NCBI RefSeq assembly: GCF_000005505.3
Contig: NC_016131.3
Coordinates: 11,119,501-11,183,500 of the forward strand
Length of the DNA stretch: 64,000 nucleotides
Direction: 5' to 3'
From: Brachypodium distachyon
Lineage: Eukaryota > Streptophyta > Magnoliopsida > Poales > Poaceae
Program-made: the position numbers and the translations under genes
Part shown: positions 36,291-46,447 of the stretch, one piece after another
Numbering within the stretch: position 1 is the first letter of the stretch
How the letters are laid out: each line of letters begins with the position of its first letter
Notes under the pieces: generated by a model
What the model was told of the DNA's origin: nothing
Databases searched by the model: none
What the model saw: the letters and a program-made list of their open reading frames with translations, nothing else

Positions 36291-39200
36291 ATGCAGCCCG
36301 CACCCGCATCGCCGGAGGGCAACCCACCGCCTCCGCTGGAAGGGGCCGCGCCTGCCGAGGAACCGGCCAACGACAACGCGGATGCGGCCGCGGTGAAGGA
36401 GGCGCCCGCGGCAGTACTGGAGGATGAGGAGGCCAAGGAACAGGAGGAGGATGGGGACGGGAGGAGGGAGGAGGAGGAGCCGAGGAGGGCCGGCAGGGGC
36501 AGGAAGAGAGGGAGGAGGGGCGGCGGCGGCGGCGCGGCCAGGGGGGTGGTCATGGTGAGGCGGGAGCTGCTCGCGCGGTGCATGACGTGCCCGCTCTGCA
36601 ACCGCCTCCTCCGCGACGCCACCACCATCTCCGAGTGCCTCCACACATGTGAGTTCCCTTCGCTCTCCCAACCCTCTGGTTCCGCCGTAAAAGCTCCGTC
36701 CGACGTGTTTGGTGGGTGCTTGCTATACGCGCCTACGATTCGATTCTCCAACGTCGGGTCGCGCCTGATCTGACGCGTCCCGCGAACACGTACGGCGGCT
36801 CCATGACGTGGGATTCGGCGTGCTGCTGCGGCCGGCGGGCTCCTGGACGTCGGCGGTGGCGCGTTTGAGCCCGTTGACGCTTCGCAAGCTAGGATTGACG
36901 CTTAATTTAGAGCTACCGTGCGTGGCTTCTAGCTACAGGGCTCGTCGCTTTCTCTGTTTTACGTGGGCTCTGTGTTTTTTCATTGGGTACCCGAGGTGGA
37001 AACGTCGAGTCATCGATTTGCATGGAAGTTAAGTGAATCTTAAACCTGCATCCTGGATTACTCATTGTTCTGCGGAATTGGTTTTGCTGGGCTATTTAAG
37101 CAGATGAGATTTACTACTGATCTTCCTTAAGTTCGGACGATCCCGTTTGAGTGCTTGTCAAGTTGTCGTGATGCCTCGCTCTAGATTCAAGACTTGATTA
37201 GCTATTAGTATTTGTTTTGGGGACATAGACATGTCAGGTTGGCTTAAATTTGATCTTTTTTTGCATGGACAGTAGCCTTTAATTGGGAATCAAGGCAATG
37301 CCACGTTTAACTTTTCTGTTCTCAATCTGGAAGGACGCTGCTGCTCGGGTCTCCAGTATAAACTGTTCATCATCATTGGGGTGTGAGCTCACTGTATTGG
37401 TTCTCTTCTCCCTCGGACATTGGAACTTTTGAAGCGCTTCTAAATTGTTTTTTCTTAACTTAAACGCTTCTAATACACTTTGTTGCTGAATCTCTGTATA
37501 CTTTTGTCTCTGCTTATTCTGGGTCTGGGGCTAACTAGAAATAACTTATGCCTACCCAGCACGAAATCTGTTACCAACTTACCATGATACCCATACTATG
37601 TGGGTCCCCCTTGGCATCTTCGGAGTTCATTGTGAAGCATTCCTGTTGCTTGTTTTTTTCCATGGTTAACCGTGTACATATTATTTCTATTACTTATTTC
37701 ATGGTATGTTCTACAAGTAGGTATCATTAACTACAGAGCTCTGAGTGCAACAGAGTAATAGAAGTAGTGAGAAGCCGTGTCTCCCGTCCTTGTCTTCATT
37801 TGCTACTAAAATATTATATTTCTGTGTTCCATGAATCATGATTTCAGAGCTCAAATATTCGCTTGCTGATGCAGTTTGCAGAAGGTGTATATATCAGAAG
37901 TTCAATGACGAGGAGGTAGAATCCTGCCCAGTATGTAAGATTGATCTTGGCTGCACTCCAGTTGAGAAGCTTAGGTATACTTGTCACTATGTACTTCATA
38001 TTCTTCACTTTGTTGGTTGCTGTTGATCTTACGTTCTTCAGGTTTGACCCTGTTCTTGATCATAATTAAAATTTCCATCGATACTCGATAGGACGTGCAG
38101 AACTTAGCTGTTCTTTTTTTGACATGAAGAACTTAGCTGTTCAATACGTGTCTGAAACTTAAGTTTTCTGAAAACTTAGTTCTTGATCTTAAGTTTTCTG
38201 AATTTTCTTGATCATAATAAAAGTTCCCATCGATATTCGATAGGATATGCCGAACATAGCTGTTCTTTTTTTTGACATGAGAACTTAGCTGTTCAATAAT
38301 TTCAATTTAGACTTTGGAGTACATAACAAACATTGAGATAACACAATAGGAGGTAAGGTAACACACTCATAAATCGTCGAAATGTTGCAATCTGAACTCC
38401 GAAGGACTTGGAAACCTGTTGACCAAACCCGGTGCACACACAAATTTTTAGGCCTCCTCACATTGTAGAATATTATATCCTGGCATATAAGTTTCTTGGC
38501 AATATATCAAGCATTTTATCTGAAGTAAAAATGTAATAGATAAGTGCAGCTTAACCTGTATGCTTTCTATACCGTGGATATGTAATTTGAAAACGTAAGG
38601 TCCTTTTTGGCCCTGTAGGTTGCGATGTTCTTTTTGGCTACCCCTTTAGTGTTTTATTTCAACCTAGGATGTTTGTGCTAAAACTCTTCCAAACTTAACA
38701 AAGATCATCCCATCAGCCCTTCTAGATGTAAAATTTGAAATAGAGATTCCCACTTCTCGTAATACTCTAGAAGGAAACTTGCCTCACTTTTTTTTTTCTG
38801 CAGTGTCTTTTTGAGTTGCATTGATGCCGATTTTTGCTCTCACTTATTGGTTGCCTGTGAAACATACTGTTCTATTTAACATTTTGTTGGCATCCAAAGT
38901 GCACCTAAACTAGTTTTGCGAGACCCTTCCCATTCTAATAAATATTCCGTATACTGGTTTCTCTATATTTTTCTATATCCAGAGCTGATCACAGTCTGCA
39001 CGATGTAAGATCAAAAATCTTCCCATTCAAAAGAAAGAAGATCAAGGCTGAAGATGTTGCAACTCCTATTTCACTTCCCAGTAAAAGGAAAGAGAGATCT
39101 ATCTCTTCATTAGTGGTCCCTACACCTAAACTTGCACCCACAGGATTGACTGGACGGCGGACAAGGGCAGTTACCAGGAAAGCTGCTGCCGCCTTGCGTG

Positions 39201-41766
39201 GCCTTGGTCCTAATAGTGGCAACCCTGTGAAGAAGGAAAATGACATCAGTGACAAGCATGCTCATAGCTCAAGCTTGCCTGCTAACTTGGGCAAAGCGCC
39301 AAAAACAAGAAGACAGGTAAACAAACCACAGCATAGCCATCTTCATGCTAGTTGCATTGGACTTAGCTGTGCAATTTGCATATATTAAATTGCTAAAAAT
39401 ACAATAGGTTAATAGCTAGAAGAATGCACACGCCAGAAGTAAATTGATCCTGTTTTCTGCAGATATCATCAAATGCGGAGGCCTCAAACCATTCCTCCAA
39501 TAAAGATGCCGAAGATAGTGATATGGCAGATAATGCTGAGCTCTGGAGGCCTTTAAATTGTTTGGTAGAAGCTGCAAACAGAACAAAATCCTTTAGGTCT
39601 AGTTTACACAGTCCAGTTATTAAGAGAGAGCAGATTAATGAGTCTCCCAACAGTACATATGGCAACAAAACAAAATCGAGGGAGCATCTGCAGAAACCCA
39701 AAATTGAGGATAATAAGAAAAATGCTCCAGTGTCGCCAGTAATTGTAAAGCGAAAACCTGGAACTGGTCGGAGAAGGAGAGCACTTCGGATTCCAGCGGA
39801 TGGGATGCCTGAGGGTGAAGTTACACCGAACGAAAAGAGATTCAACTCCATATGGTTTTCGTTGGTTGCCTCGTTTGAACAGTGAGCATTGTCAATTCAT
39901 CATACTGTTATACTATCACTTTGTTTTAAATTCAGAATAAGCAACAGCTGACACAGAAATGTATCTTATATTTTCTTGTACGACTAATATTTTCAGGAAA
40001 GGAGACCCACCTTTACCTCAGATACCTTCACACTATTTGCGAATAAAGTAAGTACATCTTTTACTCAGTTTTTGCTTGAGCTTCCAATAGTCTAGTTAAA
40101 TTTATTTTCTAGATCTGACCTTGACATAAAATGATACGGTAAAATATTTGAACTTATATGCTGGATTATAGTTAGAAATGATAAATAAGCACAAAGCTCA
40201 AGAAACAAAAACTAATAATATTCATTCTGAAGGAACAGAAAGAGTAGTAGACTTTCACTGAAACAATGTTACTCCGTACAATATTTTAAAACTGAAATAC
40301 TGTATGCTTTAGTAGTCTTCTTTCTGCCATGCCTTGGCAGGCTTATTACTTCACATTGGAATCAGAGTTTAACCTTTATTTAAAAGTTAAAAGTAACACT
40401 ATTGTGACTTGTTTTCGTCTATGATGACCCTGTTATAACTTGTTGGCATAATGTGGATTCAATTGCATAACCATATTGTATTTTTGTTAGTTTGCAACTT
40501 CATATCCTGTGAGAGTTCCACATGCCTAATGAACTAATTAATTGTTCTATACCAGAGATGCAAATGTGCCTGCTTCGTCTATCCAAAAGTACCTCATGCA
40601 GAAACTCAGTCTCCCAAGTGAATCCGAGGTAATTAACACCATAAGATCCACATTTATGTCATATATCATGTACACCAGTTTCTTCTGGCAACCCTGTTAG
40701 GCTATTACTGACTGGAGGTGGCAGAGTTGCCTCATTTTTTTACCTGTCTTCCTTCGAGGGTTGATGTTTCTTGCAATTTGAGCAGTAAAGTGCTCTAAAA
40801 TTCCATGTTATATTGACATGGTAAGTAATTCGTAAACTTTGAGTTTGCTGTCTAGGTGCTTTAGTTTTATGTCTACCAAAATTTCCCTTTTCAACTCCGA
40901 ACTGTAGAACCATTTGAATGGCAACCTCGAACTGTTGAAATAGTACACTTTTACCCTTGGGTGGTTTCACATGGTTTTGGTGACATGGATATCACATTTC
41001 CTTCATGTCACTCGCATGTTGCTACGATGAGTGCATGACAAACGAACACTACAGAAAAGTAATCTAAAACAAACTGCGCCATTAATTTGGATTAAAAATA
41101 TATATAAAAAAGAATAGGAATGGAAGAAAATTTAGTGCAAATGGATTAAACAAAATGAAATTCGATGACGTGGCAATGGTGTGGCATCCATGTCAGTTGA
41201 AAGCATTGAGAGCGAAAAGGGGACTCTTTCAAGATAAGTTTGCATTTCTAAATGTTCTACAGTACAAGGGTTGAGTAAAAGCAAAACATCAATTGAGTCT
41301 AGCTCGGTAGGTTGCAGACTAGATGTACAGTCATACATCCTGATTTTGAGTCCTTGGATCGAGTTGGCGGCATCCTTTTTTATTAATAGAGCATGTAGTT
41401 CCTCCTACATGTGCTTCATACTTTTGTAAGTAAATACCTGTACTGTAACACCTGAATCCTGACCTGCCATAAACATTTTAGACAAGGAATGCCAGGCCAG
41501 TTGCTTGAACTCCGTGCAGGCCTCTCTGTAGACTGTAAGCTCAACTGAGCCGGTTCACTTGTCTGAATAGTAGTTAACCTTTGTATTTACAGGTTGAAAT
41601 AAATTGCTGCGGGCAGCTGGTAAACCCTACACAACCTCTGCGCAATTTAGTGGAGTTGTGGGTGAGGGGGCGATCAACGCAGACAACACAAGCCATGATT
41701 GGCTCCTCGGCGGAAGAGTTCGTAATGGTGCTAACTTATGGACGGCCAAAGGCCATTGCACCATGA
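36291..41766 (+). CDS. DRIP2: DRIP-type RING-finger E3 ubiquitin ligase
   Basis: DRIP proteins are nuclear E3 ligases that ubiquitinate the drought regulator DREB2A in Arabidopsis. Seven exons (36291-36648, 37875-37974, 38983-39316, 39463-39881, 39997-40047, 40556-40628 and 41593-41766) total 1509 nt, or 502 residues, with intact phase. An acidic and then basic N-terminus (RGRKRGRRGGGGG) precedes the C3HC4 RING: CMTCPLCNRLL, SECLHT-FCRRC and ESCPVC at about residues 97-141. The DRIP signature follows (LGCTPVEKLRADHSLHDVRSK, IFPFKRKKI). A Ser/Lys-rich middle leads to a RAWUL-like C-terminus (SSIQKYLMQKL, LVELWV, EFVMVLTYGR). All RING metal ligands are present. The N-terminal extension before the RING is longer than in Arabidopsis. 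DRIP1 versus DRIP2 cannot be separated by eye. Confidence 0.93.
38053..38298 (+). repeat. Tandem duplication in DRIP intron 2
   Basis: About 93 bp at 38053-38145 recurs at 38205-38298. Shared blocks include TTCTTGATCATAAT, CCATCGATA, TCGATAGGA and AACTTAGCTGTTCAAT. The copies differ at roughly ten positions. Confidence 0.85.
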
Positions 41767-42128
41767 TTCGACCCATTTCCTTTCGACTTAAGGTGGGGGT
41801 CTCATTTTTTATGCCATGGCCAGCCATTTGCTGAGCTGATGGAAAGAGTTCATTGAAAGATAAAGTCTCCGCTGATGCACAGCGTCGCAATGTGGCTGGC
41901 TCCGTCGGCAGCCAGCCCTTGGCGGCATATTCATGTATTCATTGATGTTGGTAGATGTGGTTGTTCGTTTCCATAATGTTTTTTTCTTCTTATTTATTAT
42001 ACACCAAAGATAGATGAAATGATGTTTAGATTTGGATATAAAAGAGGGAGCAGTCTTGCCCTTTGATAATTTGATTGTAACAGATGACTGAGTGGATTAA
42101 AAATTGCATTGGCTGTATCATGAGTTAA
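41767..42128. other. 3' UTR and flank of the DRIP gene
   Basis: AT-rich sequence downstream of the TGA, up to the poly-T start of the inserted LINE. No other feature was seen. Confidence 0.5.
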
Positions 42129-42219
42129 TTTTTTTTTTGACGAAACGCAGCAGCGTTGCTTTCATATATTAAGAGGGGAAAAAAAGTTATTTGCAATCGG
42201 TACATGGGGAAGAAAGAAC

Positions 42220-42376
42220 TGTTAAGTATATCAAATCTTCTCTTCCTATCAGATCGGTCTTTTATGTGAGATGGCTAGATGAGGTATCTTAACATGGTAT
42301 CGGAGCCAAAGGTCTCGAGTTCGAGTCTCAATCCCCCGCATTTTCCCATCACTATCCATGCCCACGTCGGGCGTGG
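42220..42376 (+). mobile_element. Small LTR retrotransposon fragment (SMART/TRIM-like)
   Basis: A 75-bp segment, 42220-42294, begins TGTTAAG and ends CTTAACA like a very short LTR. TGGTATCGGAGCC follows directly and resembles the initiator-tRNA-Met primer-binding site (usual form TGGTATCAGAGCC). The expected second LTR is not seen, so the copy is partial. It lies in the 3' part of the LINE. Confidence 0.55.
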
Positions 42377-42428
42377 GGGAGCTTTTAAATTGCTTTACAT
42401 CCAGTAATCTGCCAGGAGCGAAGCTCAT

Positions 42429-43887
42429 CTAGGGACAGCTCGCACAGAGCAGCGACGGATCTCTGCTTAGAGTGAAAAACACGAAGGTTACGCTCAAGCC
42501 AAATATGCCACCATCCCAACATGATGACCGTGCCCAGGCGATCACGATTAAGCTTCCGAGAACAACAACGGTCTTCATCAGATCACCAATCGGCCAGGGA
42601 GGAGCAGTGCTAATCGGCACATTGGTTTTATGAAGAAGAGCAGACCAAAATTGGGTGGCAAAGGAGCATCTCGCGAAGATATGGATAGCAGTCTCAAGGG
42701 AGGTCCGGCAGAGCTGGCAAATGGGATTACGAGGAATTCCTTTTATTGCAAGTCTATTTGTAGTGAGGCATCGCTCCAAGGCCACAGTCCCGGCAAAGAA
42801 CTTGATCTTGGCGGGAATTTGAATTTTCCAAATGAGGGAAGTTGGAAAGGAGGTGATTCTTCCATGCAACTGCAAGTGGTATGCCGAGGAGACGGAGTAC
42901 TTTCCAGAAGGTTCAAGCTTCCAATAAATGAAGTCAGGAGTGGCATCAAGGGTGACATTTTGCAAAATTATCCAGAGGTTAGTGAATTGGAGGAGAACCT
43001 CATGAGATGTCTGATTTTTGATAGCTCGAATCCAATTTAAATTCTCCAGCGAGTCTTTCACAGATTTGCATCTAGCTCTGAAATGCCTGAAAAGAGCTGA
43101 GAAGCGGTCAGCTAGAGGCTGATTCTGGTACCAGGGATCATGCCAAAAAGAGCACTTAGTGCCATCACCGAGATGAAAAACAGTGGCAGCCTGGAAGAGA
43201 GCAACAGCTCCATGATCTTTGGAGAGGTGGGAATAGAGCTCCTTGTTAGTACTTCCCCAAGTCGAGAAGAGCCAGCGAGCCCTCAGGTCTCTACCATGGC
43301 GAACAAAATCAGAAATGCCAAGGCCGCCATAGGCTTTTGGAGCACAAACCTTCTGCCAGGCAACCAGACTTTTAGCTCCTGAAGGTTGATCTGAACCGGC
43401 CCAAAGGAAAGATCGGCGAAGCTTATCAATTTGTTTGACCACCCAGACCAGCTGCTTGATGGCCACCATTTGGTAGGAGGGCAAGGCAGAGATGACCGAA
43501 TTAATTAGGATTAGGCCTCCAGCTTTGGAGGTGAATCTCCCTTGCCATCCAGTGAGTTTTTTGGCAATCTTATCAATGATGGGCTGAAAATCAGATCTCT
43601 TGAGCCTAGTGGGAAACAACGGCATACCAATATAAATGCAGGGGAAAGATCTTTTATCACAGCTGAGAGTGGAGATGGCTTGCTGCACGTCATCTTCAGC
43701 ACATTTGATATCAAAAATTCCGCTTTTACTGAAATTAACCACAAGACCAGTCGCTTGACCAAATAATTTAATTATCTCTGCGGTGGCGAGCTGCTCTTGC
43801 AAATTGGGGTTGAGGAAAATCATGGCATCGTCAGCATAGAGAGATATCCTGTGAGTCACACGCGGACGACGCAAGATACTGCATTCT
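42429..43887 (-). pseudogene. LINE reverse transcriptase C-terminal half with zf-RVT domain
   Basis: The frame holds the RT active-site motif YADD (in RISLYADDAMIFL) near its start. It then has GLVVNFSKSG, the thumb-region motif KLTGWQGRFTSKAGG, RRSFLWAG and LVAWQKVCAPKAYGGLGI. A zinc-binding zf-RVT segment (CQLCRTSLETAIHIFARC) follows at about 42690-42740. The N-terminal endonuclease and RT fingers are missing. The frame is open over about 480 codons, which suggests a fairly recent insertion. Confidence 0.85.
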
Positions 43888-45713
43888 TAATGACTTCTGT
43901 AAAACCACATCGTATTTCCTTGGGTGCTCCTTGGCAGGAAAACTTGCACGGATGTTGAAGTAAAGGCTGTTATGAAGATGTATGGTAAGTCCGTACTAAT
44001 TTTATACTCTTTTGATTTGTACATTTTTGGTTCCGCAGCTTTATGGTACGAGAACCGACAACAGTTTCAAAGCTAATTAGTCTGGTGAATCCTATGTTTC
44101 ATTGTTTTGTTTTGTTGAGAAAGGATATTTGTTACAAAATTGCAAAACAACCACGCGGTTATTATAACTGGGAACAAGACAGTTTACCTATCTGGTTCAG
44201 TAAGATTACAGTGTGTTGATAGAGTGCAAAAATTATAAATCAACCAACTAAACATGCGGTTATAAGTGGACTTATGTATGTTTGAAGGCGATGTTTTGAA
44301 TTATGTGTTCGTCACCGAACTTTGCTTATCCTTTATTTTCCATTCCAAACGAAAAATAAAATAAAAAAGATTATGCGATCGGATCAAACTTCTGCAGCTT
44401 AAATTATCAATATAATCCATTCTCCTTACGACCAGATGATGCCTTGTCGCATATGCACACAAGAATGTTGCCTGTTACTTATAATCTTATATCATACTCC
44501 GTCCTGAAATAACTGGCGTGCATTTCTATAAATTCTTATACACATCCACGTCACTTATTTCGGGACGGAGAGAGTATAATCATACAATTGGTCAGATAAC
44601 GGAGATTATGAGATTAGAACACTTGAGTGAGATATTGAGGTTGGCGAGCCAACAGCCCTACAAACAAATTTGCTAGCGTTTTCATTACTAGAAAAACGCA
44701 TAGACACATAGAACGCGACAGTCTCATCACATGCTCTAAAATCCTATTGAACGCACGCCCACATGGTTGTTCCTTTCAGACCTTAATTTTATTTTATCTA
44801 AGAGATGGCACGCAATCAATATATGACTCGTTTATGTAGTTGTTATGTTATATTTCACATTTAGATACCATACATAATGACAAAGAAAGGTCTATTTAAG
44901 AATTGAGATATTTGTCCTTTCTTTTTCATACAGAGAGAATTGTATTGACAAAGCCAACCATTCAATATGTCCTTCTCAGAAAGTCTAACTTGTAGTTGAA
45001 TGCGCTTTGACTTCAGTGCCTTTTTACTACATAATGTTGTATACTAAATGTGTCGAAGCAATAGATCATTGTTTGGAAATGACCAACGTGATTTTCCATG
45101 TTTTTGATCCCCGTTTACTTAAACTATTCACGGCTGGCTGCCAGCCGGGTGGCCGGGTGCCCCACCCTAAGAATTTGGTCTAATGAATATTAGTATTAAT
45201 AACACAGGAAAAACTGAGAAAATCCCAGAAAATAGCCCCAAAACGCCAGGTTGGCCCACCCTAAAAATCATTTCCAACTGTGCCACCGTACGGCCTGTGG
45301 TTGGCATCATCATTTTACCTGTCGGCTGTTCTGCATGTATATGAGTTTCAAACAAAAGTTTGAAATGCCCATCACACCAACCTACCGGACGAAAGAATAG
45401 AAACTAAAATTCTTCAACCCAGTTATAAAAAGTGTAAAAAGGATCCTCAAGTGATTCAGGCTACTTGGTGATCATTTAAAAAATGTAGTTAAAAAAACTC
45501 CCAAAGAAACCATAATCCCAAGTGTCATTTTTATCATAGAGCCACATGATTTTGCTCCCTCGTCCATTTTGTTGTGAATCTACAATTTTGATTTTATTTT
45601 TTATTTGTAATTCAAGATCTGATTTTTCAAATGGTTCAGTTCATAAGTTTTAATATTTTCGAAGTAAACTCACACATTTTTCTTGGGAGTTATTAACATT
45701 TGCTAAAAGGTAA
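43888..45713. other. Intergenic region between LINE and Harbinger-type element
   Basis: AT-rich sequence with one MITE (44497-44574). A segment at 43941-44000 is bounded by an AG and a GTAAGT, but its translation is not recognisable. Confidence 0.45.
44497..44574. repeat. Very short Stowaway-like MITE
   Basis: A 78-bp inverted repeat with ends CTCCGTCCTGAAATAACTGG and ACTTATTTCGGGACGGAGAG, flanked by TA. It is essentially a hairpin. Confidence 0.65.
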
Positions 45714-46204
45714 GAGCATCTCCAATGAGATCCCCAAAATTTTGCCCCCAAATGTCCACTTCTTGTCTGTTTGGGGAGCAAGTGGACACATGTTCGCCCA
45801 ATGTTCACCCTCATCACCCAACAGCATCGCCGTCGCAGGAGGAGTGGGTCGGCACTGCAAGAGGAGGAGACGACGGTGGTCTGCGCCTTAGAGGGAGGAC
45901 GAGGAGAAGGCTGACATCGGTTGCGCCGTCGCGGGAGGGCACCAGTGAGACGGACGATGGCGGCCACCGTGGGCGGCACGAGAGAGAGCAGGGAAAGAGG
46001 ATGAGAGAGAGAGACATAGCGGAAGAGAAATACCTCTGTGTCTATCTCGTGGGTCAGGACAGACACGGGCACGGACATTTGGCACCCCAAACCTTTTCTA
46101 AATTCGAGACAAGTCCGCACAAACAGGACAAGGAACGTCTTGAGGATCAAGATTTGCATATGCCCTAAAGAGCACATTTGGGTTTGGTAGCTCTGGATAT
46201 GCTC
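45714..46204. mobile_element. PIF/Harbinger-type non-autonomous element
   Basis: The 491-bp element has ends GAGCATCTCCAATGAG and CTCTGGATATGCTC. It is flanked by the 3-bp duplication TAA (45711-45713 and 46205-46207), as expected for PIF/Harbinger. It contains GC-rich filler without a transposase. It ends 243 bp before the prefoldin start codon and so may sit in that promoter. Confidence 0.6.
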
Positions 46205-46447
46205 TAAGGTTGGCCTAGCCACGCGTCAATGAAAAAGGTAAACCTAGCCACAGAGTCGACATACTTCCGTTCCCTCTTTGCCGTCACACACAAATCCAAC
46301 GGCCAGGAATAATATCTGTTCATTTCTCTCTCCATCGCTTGCCTCTCCAAGTCTCCAATCCCTCTGCTGTCCCCAACCAAATCCAGCGGCGACTGCCGGC
46401 GCTTCTCATCTCAGGCCGACGCCGACGCAACCCGAAGTAAACCGGAG

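Larger units (their letters stand above)
42129..43887 (-). mobile_element. 5'-truncated LINE (non-LTR retrotransposon)
   Basis: Read on the minus strand, the element runs from a truncated reverse transcriptase to a poly-A tail, seen as T10 at 42129-42138. It inserted about 360 bp downstream of the DRIP stop codon. No convincing target duplication was found. Confidence 0.85.

Noticed and set aside
36182..36751. 189-codon minus-strand open frame over DRIP exon 1
   Set aside because: It is the antisense shadow of a GC-rich coding exon, with low-complexity Ala/Ser/Pro and no domain.
42429..43887. LINE open frame as a domesticated host gene
   Set aside because: It lacks endonuclease and RT fingers, has a poly-A tail, and looks like an ordinary truncated insertion.
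43941..44000. AG/GTAAGT-bounded segment resembling an orphan exon
   Set aside because: The translation (KTCTDVEVKAVMKMY) matches no family I recognise and no partner exon was found.
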